Origin: an uncultured Treponema sp.
GTDB taxonomy: Bacteria > Spirochaetota > Spirochaetia > Treponematales > Treponemataceae
NCBI GenBank assembly: GCA_937901865.1
Contig: CALDID010000107.1
Span: 1 to 21,926 of the forward strand
Length of the DNA: 21,926 bases
Direction of reading: 5' to 3'
The position numbers were made by a program, and so were the translations under genes. Positions 1 to 8,144 of this stretch are shown one piece after another. The notes beneath the pieces are model-generated. The model was given only the letters and a program-made list of their open reading frames with translations. It had not been told where the DNA came from and did no database searches. The first letter of the stretch is position 1. The number at the start of each line of letters is the position of its first letter.

Positions 1-46
1 ACTAATTAAAACGTTCGTTTTGATTGGACGTTTTGGAGGCTTTTTT

Positions 47-2356
47 ATGAAGAAATCTAAATGGGTTGCAAGGTTGTTTGCACTTGGTGTGTTAAGCACG
101 GCATTTATTTCGTGCAATGGTTTGTTTGATATGGAGGGCGACGAGGGCGACACGGTTACAAATACTCAAGAAGTCTATGCTGACAAGATTATTCAACTTG
201 CTACGCCGACTCTCAATTCATCGGTAAAGTATGATGAAACTAATAATACAGGTTCGATAGTGTTGCGCTGGAATTATATTTCTGGTGCGAGTGGTTACCG
301 ACTTGTGCGTTATGATGAGTCGGAAGAAGATACCGTGGGAACAGTGATTTCTACAGGTTCGACGATTGCAGGAACAGCGACTTCTTATGAAGATAGTGAT
401 GGTTTAGTTGATGGACATCAGTATCGCTATGAAATGCTTGCTCTTTCAGGAAACGGCTATACAGCGGCAAAAACGCTTTATTTGCAGGACAGCGAATGGG
501 TTACGACAACGGTAAAGTATGGTTTGATTACTATCGCGGCGAATTTGCAGAACGAAGATTCAACTTATCATGTTTCTACAACTGTAAAAGGAACTGCAAA
601 AGCGACAGTAACGTTTTATCCTAACTATTCAGTTGAGTATTATGTTCTTTTGAGTAAAGGAAGTCTTTCTAGCTCAGAAAAGGCTTCTTTTACCTCCGAC
701 CCTGCAAATTACAGCGGTGCAGTACATGTTTCTCTTTCAAACGATACGAGCTATGACAAGACGAAATCGTATGAACGTGAATTCGACGACGGATACGATA
801 TTGATACAATGTATTACGCAAACTTTGTCGCTCGCTTTACCGACACAACGAACTTCGGAAGCGACTGGACATATATGACACTGTCTACCGAATATAGCTC
901 TTATGATAATCCTACAGCGAACAAATACTATGACTCAAAGACGACTTCAGAAGTTATAGCAGACGCTGGACTTGATACAGAGTCAAAGTCTGTTACAAAT
1001 AATACGACTGGTTATAGCGAATATGTATCTGTTCCTTCGTTATCGATTGACAGTAAGACTTCGGCAACGGTTACAATCGCAAAAACAGCAGGAGTGTCTT
1101 ATCGCGTCGCAATTCGCGATACTATATATTCAACAGATTCTGTTATTGCAGAAATGAAAGAGGGTACTACGACAAACACAACTCTTATCGATACCGTTTC
1201 TAGCACCTATAGCGATTTGTATGCAGAAGTTATATCGTCAGATACACAAGAGTTGTATTCGTATGACACGACATATTATCCTGTATTTATGGTCAAGTTT
1301 ACTTCGAGCTATGCTGACTATGAAAACTATGACAATGACGAATGGATTTATCTTGGTAATTGCAGTACGTCAGATTCTCTTCCTGCCGCAGAAGTTGCAC
1401 TCGATAAACTCAATGCAGATGATGCAAAAATTACGCTTACTAACAACGCTGATTACACGGGATTTACCTTGACATTCCCAGCTGTTGAAAACGTAACGTA
1501 TTATTACACAGTAATCCCTAACGCTAACGCTTCTGATTACTATTATACATCATCATGGTATAAAGATTATATGGTAGCATCTGCATATTCAAAGACGCTT
1601 GATAGCACAGATTTGGAAAATGATGATACGTGTTCTGTTAATATCGATAAGTCGTATTACTATACTAGCTATTCTAATTATAGAACAAAAGATTTAGTTG
1701 ATGGAACTAAATACAAAGTGTTGCTTTGGGTTGAATATACATCTTCATCTTGTGGTAGCTATAGCTCTAGTATTTCCAGATATAATTCAGGATATAAATA
1801 CTACTATGAAGTAGACCCACCTTTGACTGTTCGTAAACTCCCTGTAAAAGATGATGTTGTTGCAGGCAAGACTTATACGGCAAGTTATAGCCACACTGTT
1901 ACAGATACCGATTATTATAATTGGTGGGGAAAAACTTCCAGTGTATCGACAGGGGATACTGTTACAATTGATTACTCAATCATATTCCAAGAAGACGGTC
2001 AGACTTTTGCATATACAAAAACTGTAAAGTCTGGAACAGGAACAACTGCAACAACGCTTTTCACCGATACAGTTTCGTCAGAAAATAGCTTATATCTGAA
2101 CATAACAGAAGAAAATTCTTTTGTAACTGCTGTTGATTCAGAAACAAGTACACAAATAACGGAATCATTTGATAGCAAGATAAGTTTGTATGATACAAGC
2201 AATTCAAATAATACGAATGCTCTTTCGTCATCTGAACTTGTTTTGTATGGTGCTACGAGTGCAGGAAAGACAACGTTGAAAATAAACGATGCCTCAACTA
2301 CGTCTAATAGCACAACAGTTTATACACTTGTTGAACTTACTGAAAAAACAGAGTAG
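47..2356 (+). CDS. Large exported lipoprotein with fibronectin-III-like N-terminal region
   Basis: A 769-residue protein. ATG at 47 is preferred over the in-frame TTG at 20 because GGAGG lies at 35-39, 7 nt upstream. The N-terminus is basic (KKSK) then hydrophobic and ends in a relaxed spirochaetal lipobox (F-I-S-C, Cys23), followed by an acidic stretch, so it is probably lipidated and anchored to a membrane facing the periplasm or surface. Residues about 37-165 resemble a fibronectin-III-type beta sandwich (pattern SIVLRWNYISGASGYRLVR, later YRYEMLAL). The rest is very rich in Ser, Thr, Tyr and Asp with spaced beta-strand patterns, suggesting several sandwich domains. No catalytic motif is visible. 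A terminator follows, so it ends its transcription unit. Function is not recognised; a surface or adhesin-like role is only inference. Confidence 0.8.
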   Translation: MKKSKWVARLFALGVLSTAFISCNGLFDMEGDEGDTVTNTQEVYADKIIQLATPTLNSSVKYDETNNTGSIVLRWNYISGASGYRLVRYDESEEDTVGTVISTGSTIAGTATSYEDSDGLVDGHQYRYEMLALSGNGYTAAKTLYLQDSEWVTTTVKYGLITIAANLQNEDSTYHVSTTVKGTAKATVTFYPNYSVEYYVLLSKGSLSSSEKASFTSDPANYSGAVHVSLSNDTSYDKTKSYEREFDDGYDIDTMYYANFVARFTDTTNFGSDWTYMTLSTEYSSYDNPTANKYYDSKTTSEVIADAGLDTESKSVTNNTTGYSEYVSVPSLSIDSKTSATVTIAKTAGVSYRVAIRDTIYSTDSVIAEMKEGTTTNTTLIDTVSSTYSDLYAEVISSDTQELYSYDTTYYPVFMVKFTSSYADYENYDNDEWIYLGNCSTSDSLPAAEVALDKLNADDAKITLTNNADYTGFTLTFPAVENVTYYYTVIPNANASDYYYTSSWYKDYMVASAYSKTLDSTDLENDDTCSVNIDKSYYYTSYSNYRTKDLVDGTKYKVLLWVEYTSSSCGSYSSSISRYNSGYKYYYEVDPPLTVRKLPVKDDVVAGKTYTASYSHTVTDTDYYNWWGKTSSVSTGDTVTIDYSIIFQEDGQTFAYTKTVKSGTGTTATTLFTDTVSSENSLYLNITEENSFVTAVDSETSTQITESFDSKISLYDTSNSNNTNALSSSELVLYGATSAGKTTLKINDASTTSNSTTVYTLVELTEKTE

Positions 2357-2380
2357 CGCACTCTATTAGCGAAAAACTAA

Positions 2381-2411
2381 AGCCGCCTGATAAATCGGGC
2401 GGTTTTGTTTT
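2381..2411 (+). terminator. Rho-independent terminator after the lipoprotein gene
   Basis: CCGCCTGA (2383-2390) pairs with TCGGGCGG (2395-2402), with one G-T pair, around a TAAA loop. TTTTGTTTT follows directly. It lies 25 nt past the lipoprotein stop codon and points along the + strand. Confidence 0.85.
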
Positions 2412-2443
2412 AGCAATAAATAAGAAAAGCCGATAATTGCTAT

Positions 2444-3031
2444 ATGAAAAAGATTTCTTTATTGTTCACATTACTTTTTTATTTTGTGCTTCTAGGAGCT
2501 GCTTCTGCGCACGATAGAAATGTAAAGTTTACGCTTGGCATTGGCACTGGCTATGTGATTTATGGTGATGACGATATAGACACTTCTATTTCAGGCTCTT
2601 CGCGTGCTATTGTTGTAACTGACGCACTGCTTCACCTTCCGCTTGCTGAACAGCTCAATTTTTTAGCAGGAATGGACTGCGTTGGAGATTTTGTATTTGC
2701 AGGCTCAGAGCATTATTTGCGCTACGATTATGCTTTTTTGGGCGGCTTAGAGGTTTTAACGCCACTTGACGGCTTATCTTTTTCTATCTCCTATGCCTTA
2801 GGACGCAGAACAGACTTTATTGCGCTCAAAGATGATAATGATGATTTACACACTTGGCACGATAGCTCTCGCTGGGGAAATGGGTTTAAGTTTTCCCTTG
2901 ATTACGACTTTGCGGCTTTAACGGGCGGTTCTTGGACTCCGAGTGTCGGCGCATATTGGCGGAATATGCCGAGAGGCAATGAAGAGAGAGATAATATCTT
3001 AGCTGTTTATTTGCATATCCCTCTTTTTTAG
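2444..3031 (+). CDS. Small exported beta-barrel-like protein
   Basis: A 195-residue protein. Residues 1-22 form a typical signal peptide (MKK start, hydrophobic core, ASA then His-Asp). The mature part has alternating aromatic/Gly beta-strand patterns (KFTLGIGTGYVIYG, LRYDYAFLGGLEVLT, FSISYALGRRTDF, FKFSLDYDFAAL) and ends AVYLHIPLF, with a terminal Phe as in many outer-membrane beta barrels. That suggests a small outer-membrane barrel of about eight strands; this is inference. No Shine-Dalgarno is evident; instead GATAAT sits at 2432-2437, 6 nt before ATG. The next gene starts 15 nt after its stop, so they may be co-transcribed. Confidence 0.7.
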   Translation: MKKISLLFTLLFYFVLLGAASAHDRNVKFTLGIGTGYVIYGDDDIDTSISGSSRAIVVTDALLHLPLAEQLNFLAGMDCVGDFVFAGSEHYLRYDYAFLGGLEVLTPLDGLSFSISYALGRRTDFIALKDDNDDLHTWHDSSRWGNGFKFSLDYDFAALTGGSWTPSVGAYWRNMPRGNEERDNILAVYLHIPLF

Positions 3032-3046
3032 GTTTTTAGAAGACAA

Positions 3047-4402
3047 ATGCTTTGCGAAAAATGTCATCACTGCGGCTTATGCGAAGGTGACGGCACGAAT
3101 ACCAATGATGACAGCTCTATGCGGATTTCTTTGGAAGGAATATTGCCGTTTGTTCCTGTTTGCTCTGCGGTGCAAGATTCGAAGGCGGGGGTTGCAATCG
3201 ATATAGGAACGACGACAATCGTCTGTTCACTATACGCTTTGTCGAGTGAAAGGCGAATTGCAACTGTTTCACAAGCAAATGCTCAGCGAAAATACGGAAG
3301 CGATGTGTTAAGCCGCATTCAATTTGCTTGCCAAAATGAAAACGGTTCAAAGCTCCTTCACGACTCTCTTGTTTTTCAAATCAATTCTCTTTTAGCACAA
3401 TCTCTTTCTATAGCGGCTGTAAATATGCCGAGGGGCAGCCGAGTTGATGTAAGAAAAATAGTAATTACAGGCAATACGACAATGCTTTCTTTTGCATTAT
3501 CGCTTAATACAAGCTCTTTAGCTTTCTCTCCATTTACTCCTCCTTCGTTGTTTGATATAGATATAACGTATGCAGACGTATTAAAAGATGCTCGTGTTAA
3601 TTTTGCCGCAGTTCCGTTAGAAACTTCTGTGTATATTCCAAGCGTCATAAGCGGTTTTATCGGAGCAGATACCGTTTGTGCAATGGCTGCGCTAAACTTT
3701 ACTAATGCAGAAAAAAAAATCGTAGCTGATATTGGAACGAATTGCGAAATGGCAATACAGACTGCAAAGGGGGATATAATTTGCACGTCGGCTTCTGCTG
3801 GTCCTGCATTTGAGGGCGGGGGAGTGAGTGCGGGAATGAGTGCATGCGAGGGAGCTATTGCTTCTAGCAAAATAAAAAGCGATGAACTCGGCTCTAAAGC
3901 GATTGAATACAGCGTTATCGGTAACGGCAGAGCGAAAGGCATTTGCGGCACTGGGCTTCTTTCTGTCATTCATTCCTTTTTGACTCTGGGATTTATAGAC
4001 CCTTACGGCACTATGCAAGGGGATAAAGGCGCTCTATTGCTTCGAGATGGGATATCGTTGCTACAGAGCGATATTAGAAGCATACAGCTTGCAAAAGCGG
4101 CGGTCAGAACGGGGCTTGATTTTTTATTGCAATATGATAAAAGCGATATGCCACTTTATCTTGCAGGAGGGTTTGGAACTGCGGTGAATATTAGCGATGT
4201 GGCATTTCTTGGTATGATACCTCCTTTTCTTACTAAAAAAACTATTGCGGCTGGCAATGTGGCTTTATCGGGAGCTGTAGCTATATTGTTGCGAGATGAA
4301 TACAGAGCAGTAGCAAGGACAATAGTGAAAAAAGCTAAAAGCATAAATCTTGCAGAAGCAAACGGATTTCAAGATTCATTTATTGCGAATATAAACTTTT
4401 AA
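3047..4402 (+). CDS. ASKHA/DUF4445 ATPase of the RACo/RamA reductive-activator type
   Basis: A 451-residue protein. The ASKHA nucleotide-binding core is clear: DIGTTT at 52-57 (phosphate 1), ADIGTNCEMAI at 227-237 (phosphate 2), SAGPAFEGGG at 250-259, GICGTGLLSVI at 298-308, IQLAKAAVRTG at 346-356 and LAGGFGTAVN at 372-381. These match the C-terminal domain of ATP-dependent reductive activators of corrinoid proteins (RACo, RamA; DUF4445). Classical RACo has an N-terminal [2Fe-2S] ferredoxin domain. Here the protein begins only about 48 residues before the core, with Cys at 3, 6, 9 and 12 (CEKCHHCGLC), which may bind a small Fe-S or metal centre. No corrinoid protein or methyltransferase gene lies nearby, so the partner is unknown. 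ATG 3047 has a weak upstream purine stretch (AGAAG). Confidence 0.8.
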   Translation: MLCEKCHHCGLCEGDGTNTNDDSSMRISLEGILPFVPVCSAVQDSKAGVAIDIGTTTIVCSLYALSSERRIATVSQANAQRKYGSDVLSRIQFACQNENGSKLLHDSLVFQINSLLAQSLSIAAVNMPRGSRVDVRKIVITGNTTMLSFALSLNTSSLAFSPFTPPSLFDIDITYADVLKDARVNFAAVPLETSVYIPSVISGFIGADTVCAMAALNFTNAEKKIVADIGTNCEMAIQTAKGDIICTSASAGPAFEGGGVSAGMSACEGAIASSKIKSDELGSKAIEYSVIGNGRAKGICGTGLLSVIHSFLTLGFIDPYGTMQGDKGALLLRDGISLLQSDIRSIQLAKAAVRTGLDFLLQYDKSDMPLYLAGGFGTAVNISDVAFLGMIPPFLTKKTIAAGNVALSGAVAILLRDEYRAVARTIVKKAKSINLAEANGFQDSFIANINF

Positions 4403-4440
4403 CAGGCACTGCCTGTTTCGTAAGAGATGTGGCTGTTTTT
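4401..4440 (+). repeat. Mini-hairpin repeat, first locus
   Basis: AACAGGC (4401-4407) and GCCTGTT (4411-4417) form a perfect 7-bp stem around ACT. The following CCTGTTTCGTAAG...GGCTGTTTTT resembles the tandem repeat after lon (15641-15720, CTGTTTTGTAAG and GGCTGTTTT). The hairpin overlaps the end of the preceding stop codon and may act as a weak terminator. Confidence 0.5.
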
Positions 4441-4488
4441 AAGAGTGCAGATTGTGTAAGAGTGTAGGGAGGTAAGGAAGAAATATTT

Positions 4489-4905
4489 ATGGTGGAAATG
4501 GAAAAAATTTTAGAAATCGATGTAACGTGTACAAGTGCGCTTGAAGTCGAGGGAAAAAAGCAAAAAATTGTGATGGTGGGCTTTGACGGCACGGTGAACG
4601 GCAGATATTTTACAGGAAAGGTCATTGGAAGCGGTGTGGATACGCAAAAATATCTAAAAGATGATGCTGGCAACTTTATAGGAGGCTCTCTTTCGGCGCG
4701 CTATATGCTAGAGGGGGAAGATTATACGGGGGAAAAATGCCGCATTTTTATCGAGAATAATGTGCCTGAAAAAAAAGACGGTGTGCCGATTGTTACAACC
4801 GACAGCACCGCTCTTTCATTCCTAGAACTTTCCTCTCTTAGCTCTCGTGTTGAAAGTAAAGAAGGGGGAGTTATTGTAAAGATTTTTTCTTCTATAACTG
4901 CGTAA
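4489..4905 (+). CDS. DUF3237 family protein
   Basis: A 138-residue protein matching the DUF3237 (UPF0311) pattern: an opening EIDVTCTSALEVEG strand, FDGTVNGRYFTGKVIGSGVD with the family's conserved Gly/Asp positions at about 33-52, SLSARYMLEGEDYTGEKC at about 68-85 and IFIENN after it. The family forms a small beta barrel; its reaction is not established. The ATG at 4489 is preceded by AAGGAAG at 4474-4480, about 8 nt away; a second in-frame ATG at 4498 is a less well-spaced alternative. It ends 5 nt from the convergent RNase Y stop, with no clear terminator between them. It lies about 86 nt after the ASKHA gene; any functional link is unproven. Confidence 0.75.
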   Translation: MVEMEKILEIDVTCTSALEVEGKKQKIVMVGFDGTVNGRYFTGKVIGSGVDTQKYLKDDAGNFIGGSLSARYMLEGEDYTGEKCRIFIENNVPEKKDGVPIVTTDSTALSFLELSSLSSRVESKEGGVIVKIFSSITA

Positions 4906-4910
4906 AACTG

Positions 4911-6440
4911 TTATCGAGCATACTCAACGATTCTTGTTTCTCGAATCATTGTCAGCTTAATTCTTCCAGGATAACGTAAGTCGTTTTCGATTTGCTTTGC
5001 AATCTGCTTTGCCAAATCCTTAACTTCGTTATCGTGGATTTTTTCATTATTGACAAGAATACGAAGCTCACGACCTGCTTGGATAGCATACGCCTTTTCA
5101 ACTCCGTTGAACTTCTCTGCAGTTTCTTCGAGGTTTTCAAGTCTCTTGATATAGTTATCTACTGTTTCTCGTCTTGCACCAGGTCGAGAAGCTGAAATCG
5201 CGTCTGCAATCTGGACAAGAACAGCTTCGATAGATTGAGGTTCGACATCGTTATGATGAGCCGCAATCGCATTGATAACTTTTGCGTCTTCCCCCATTTT
5301 TCGTGCCATTTCAGCACCTACTTCAGCGTGGTTTTGCTCACTGTCGTTCTCTGCACCCTTTCCAATATCATGCAATACCGCAGCTCTCTTTGCAAGGTCT
5401 CTATTTGCTCCGATTTCGCTTGCAAGCATACCAGCGATGAGGGCAACTTCTTTTGAGTGTGTAAGCACGTTCTGCCCGTAGCTAGTGCGGAAATAAAGGC
5501 GACCAATAGCTCTCACTCCCTCTTGGCTCATATTGTGAATACCGAGGTCAAAGAGAGCTTTTTCTCCCTCTTCGTAGATACGTTGCTGAATTTCCCTTGT
5601 AACTTTTTGCACAATCTCTTCAATGCGAGCAGGGTGAATGCGTCCATCTGTTACCAGTCTTTCAAGCGACTCTTTCGCAATCTCTTTTCGTACAGGGTCA
5701 AAACAGCTAATGACGACAGCTTCTGGTGTATCATCAATAATAATATCAACCCCTGTAAGCGTTTCGAGAGTACGGATATTGCGCCCTTCTCGTCCGATAA
5801 TTCTTCCCTTCATCTCGTCAGACGGCAAAGAAACTGTTGTAACCGTGATGTCACTGGTTGTTTCTGTTGCAAGACGTTGAATCGTTGTAACAAGAATTTC
5901 TCTTGCTTTCTTTTCTGCATTGAGTTGCGCTTCTGCGTCTATCTTGTTCAGCAATGCCTGTGCGTCATGGCGCGCTTCATTTTCGAGGTTCTGAATGATT
6001 AAATTCTTTGCCTCTTGCTGCGATAAGCCTGAAATACGTTCTAGCTCTTTGCGATACGTTTCTTCTTGCTCACCGATTTCAGCTTCTTTTTTCGCCATAA
6101 CAGCTTCGCGTTGCTGAAATTCCTTGTCTTTTTGGTCAAACTCTTGGCTTCTTTTGTCTAAGAGCTCTTCCTTTTTGTTGACTCTGGATTCATAACGCTG
6201 CAACTCAGTCCTGCGTTCCCGATTTTCCCGCTCCTGTTGGTTGCGTTCCCGAATGAGTTCATCTTTCGCTTCTAGTAAAATCTCTTTTTTCTGTGCTTCT
6301 GCTTCCCTTATGGCATCCTGCTTTACACGTTCTGCTTTTTGTTCTGATGCAGAGAGTTGAAATCTGGCATACAGCCAGCGAATAGTCCATCCAAGAACGA
6401 TTCCCACAACAGGAAGCATTACATACAAAACTACCTGCAT
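4911..6440 (-). CDS. rny: Ribonuclease Y
   Basis: A 509-residue RNase Y, the membrane-anchored endoribonuclease that starts mRNA decay. The order of parts is complete: N-terminal TM helix (about 2-24), long charged coiled coil (about 28-185), KH RNA-binding domain with GREG at 216-219, and a metal-dependent HD domain with HSKEVA (His328), HD at 357-358, His371, HH at 395-396 and Asp413. The length is usual for the family. The start has AGGAG at 6448-6452, spaced 7 nt from ATG. A strong promoter lies in the short gap to lptB, so it has its own transcription unit although it follows lptB in the same direction. It is convergent with the DUF3237 gene. Confidence 0.97.
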   Translation of the reverse strand: MQVVLYVMLPVVGIVLGWTIRWLYARFQLSASEQKAERVKQDAIREAEAQKKEILLEAKDELIRERNQQERENRERRTELQRYESRVNKKEELLDKRSQEFDQKDKEFQQREAVMAKKEAEIGEQEETYRKELERISGLSQQEAKNLIIQNLENEARHDAQALLNKIDAEAQLNAEKKAREILVTTIQRLATETTSDITVTTVSLPSDEMKGRIIGREGRNIRTLETLTGVDIIIDDTPEAVVISCFDPVRKEIAKESLERLVTDGRIHPARIEEIVQKVTREIQQRIYEEGEKALFDLGIHNMSQEGVRAIGRLYFRTSYGQNVLTHSKEVALIAGMLASEIGANRDLAKRAAVLHDIGKGAENDSEQNHAEVGAEMARKMGEDAKVINAIAAHHNDVEPQSIEAVLVQIADAISASRPGARRETVDNYIKRLENLEETAEKFNGVEKAYAIQAGRELRILVNNEKIHDNEVKDLAKQIAKQIENDLRYPGRIKLTMIRETRIVEYAR

Positions 6441-6475
6441 TTATTTGCTCCTGTATAGAAAATAGTTCAATGTTA

Positions 6476-6504
6476 ATACTACCTTATCGCGCGATGATTG
6501 TCAA
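6476..6504 (-). promoter_or_regulatory. Sigma-70-type promoter of rny with palindromic spacer
   Basis: On the - strand, TTGACA (6504-6499) and TAGTAT (6481-6476) are 17 bp apart. The expected start is near 6468, giving a leader of about 28 nt that contains the rny Shine-Dalgarno. The spacer carries the perfect 10-bp palindrome ATCGCGCGAT (6486-6495), which could be an operator. Confidence 0.75.
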
Positions 6505-6516
6505 ACAGATTTTTTG

Positions 6517-7269
6517 TTACATATGGAAGTTTTCGCCTAAATAAATCTCACGAGCCAATGGATTATTGATAATTTCGTCTTTTGACCCTTGTATAAGAAT
6601 CTGTCCTGTGTTTATGATAATGGCTCTATCGGTGATTTCGAGAGTATCTCGAACATTGTGGTCTGTGATTAAAATTCCGATTCCTTGCGTAGAAAGATAG
6701 TGAATCATTTGCTTTATATCAGCAACAGCAATGGGGTCAATTCCTGCAAACGGTTCGTCAAGGAGCAAAAATTTGGGCTCGATTGCTAAGCTGCGTGCAA
6801 TTTCTGTTCTCCGTCTTTCCCCTCCAGAGAGAGTGAAGGCTGCTTGATGGCGAATACGTCCGATGTCGAATTGTTCTATAAGCTCATCAAGTTTTGCTCT
6901 TTTTTCTTTTGATGATAAATCACGCCTTGTCTCTAGTATTGAAAAAATATTTTCTTCTACGGTAAGTTTTCTGAATACAGAAGGTTCTTGGGGCAAATAT
7001 GAGATTCCTGCTCTTGCTCGTTTGTACATAGGCAGTTTAGTTATTCGCTCGTCGTCTAAAAAGACTTCTCCCGACGTAGGCTTATAAAATCCGACTACCA
7101 TATAAAATGTTGTGGTCTTTCCCGCTCCATTCGGTCCTAGAAGCCCTAATACTTCGCCTGTGTGCATACTAAAGTCAACACCTTGCACAACTTTTTTTTT
7201 GCCGAATGATTTATATAAACTCGAAACTCTGAGTGTGTGAATTGCCTGTTTTCCTTCATATTCTGCCAT
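6517..7269 (-). CDS. lptB: LPS-export ABC transporter ATPase LptB
   Basis: About 250 residues from ATG 7269. LptB is the cytoplasmic ATPase that powers extraction of LPS-like glycolipid from the inner membrane together with LptF/G. Walker A GPNGAGKTT is at 45-53, Q-loop SYLPQEPSVFRKLTVEEN at about 90-107, signature LSGGE at 147-151 (followed by RRR), Walker B FLLLDEP at 167-173, D-loop AGID, and H-loop TDHNVRDTL with His204. TDHNVR and PQEPSVFRKLTV are hallmarks of the LptB subfamily. An in-frame TTG at 7317 would add 16 unrelated residues; neither start has a well-spaced Shine-Dalgarno. TATAAT lies at 7281-7276, 6 nt before ATG 7269, so an internal leaderless start is possible. No lptF, lptG or lptD is in the window. 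Confidence 0.93.
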   Translation of the reverse strand: MAEYEGKQAIHTLRVSSLYKSFGKKKVVQGVDFSMHTGEVLGLLGPNGAGKTTTFYMVVGFYKPTSGEVFLDDERITKLPMYKRARAGISYLPQEPSVFRKLTVEENIFSILETRRDLSSKEKRAKLDELIEQFDIGRIRHQAAFTLSGGERRRTEIARSLAIEPKFLLLDEPFAGIDPIAVADIKQMIHYLSTQGIGILITDHNVRDTLEITDRAIIINTGQILIQGSKDEIINNPLAREIYLGENFHM

Positions 7270-7334
7270 ACCTTGATTATAGCAAAATCCCCTATCTTGA
7301 AAAAGGCTTTTTTTCAAAACTCTTAAAATGGGTA

Positions 7335-8144
7335 CTATTTCTTTTTCGTTTTCTTCTTTTTTTTGCTTGTATTCTGCTCTGCCGTTTGTGTTTCTGTCGT
7401 TTTGTCTTCAGAAGTTGGCTTTTTCGCACTCTCTTCGCTGTTAAAGTCGTTTATAACATCTTGGCTTGAAACTATCTCTTCTGATGTGTTTTTTGACTGT
7501 TGAGAATTAGACTCTGCCTGCTTTGACTGTGCTTGCTGAACGCTGCCCTTGATTTTTCCGTCAAGCGTAATTTCTTGTGTATTAAGATTAAGAGAGATTT
7601 CTTGAGCGCGAAATGTGTCTTCATCTTGTACAACTTTTGCGTTCCCGCTCATATTGAGCATTTGCTCTTTTTTTCTATAGATAGCATAGGCGCAAGTGCA
7701 GATATTATTTTTTTGCGTGATATTTACATTTATCTGCATTATGGCTATTTCGATATTCTGATTGTATTCTATGATTTCAGCATGAGCTTTTACATCATTT
7801 TCGCTGTCTGTAAGGCTTACTGTTTCTTGAAGTGTTGCTATTTTTGTTTCTCTGTCATAACTAAGTCGATTACAAGTAAAATCAAGCTTTGATTCTGTAT
7901 TAGCTCCTTTTATATTGCCTTGTGCTGAAATATATCGAAAATCTTTGCCGTGCAATTTTATAGAGTCGGCGTATATTTCCATAGAATCTGTTTTTACATA
8001 CGCATTTCCACTTAATGTTGTGTCATCGGCATCTTTTCCCGTTTTACCCGTCATAGAATCGGCGGAAAAGTATATTTTTTCTGCAACTGTTTTTTTGGTA
8101 AAGACTGCAACAAGCAAAAGTATGAGAATTGCTTTCTTTTTCAT
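7335..8144 (-). CDS. lptA: LptA/OstA-like periplasmic lipid-transport protein
   Basis: A 269-residue exported protein with a signal peptide at 1-21 (basic MKKK, hydrophobic core, TVA then Glu). Residues about 24-205 carry repeated OstA beta-jellyroll signatures: FSADSMTGKTG, LSGNAYVKTDSMEIYADSIKL, AQGNIKG, and LNMSGNAKVVQDEDTFRAQEISLNLN. This is the LptA/OstA fold that bridges the periplasm. The tail (about 206-269) is low-complexity, Gln/Ser/Glu-rich, ending in a Lys-rich run (KKKKKTKKK), much longer than in E. coli LptA; a peptidoglycan or membrane-binding role for it is only a guess. The start overlaps lptC by ATGA (8144-8141), so translation is coupled; AAGGAG precedes it. lptB follows. 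Confidence 0.85.
   Translation of the reverse strand: MKKKAILILLLVAVFTKKTVAEKIYFSADSMTGKTGKDADDTTLSGNAYVKTDSMEIYADSIKLHGKDFRYISAQGNIKGANTESKLDFTCNRLSYDRETKIATLQETVSLTDSENDVKAHAEIIEYNQNIEIAIMQINVNITQKNNICTCAYAIYRKKEQMLNMSGNAKVVQDEDTFRAQEISLNLNTQEITLDGKIKGSVQQAQSKQAESNSQQSKNTSEEIVSSQDVINDFNSEESAKKPTSEDKTTETQTAEQNTSKKKKKTKKK

Noticed and set aside
3376..3969. 197-aa open frame on the - strand inside the ASKHA gene
   Set aside because: Antisense shadow of well-conserved ASKHA motifs; no ribosome site or recognisable product.
5457..6002. 181-aa open frame on the + strand inside rny
   Set aside because: It is antisense to a complete RNase Y with strong domain motifs; composition is that of a shadow frame (Cys/Phe/Asn-rich).
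7270..7317. TTG start extending LptB by 16 residues
   Set aside because: The extra residues do not match the family; an inverted repeat (TTGAAAAA/TTTTTCAA, 7297-7317) covers the TTG. ATG 7269 gives the usual length, although its own ribosome site is poor, so some doubt remains.
7297..7317. 8-bp inverted repeat between lptA and lptB as a terminator
   Set aside because: The stem is almost all A-T and lies inside an operon directly before lptB; too weak to call.
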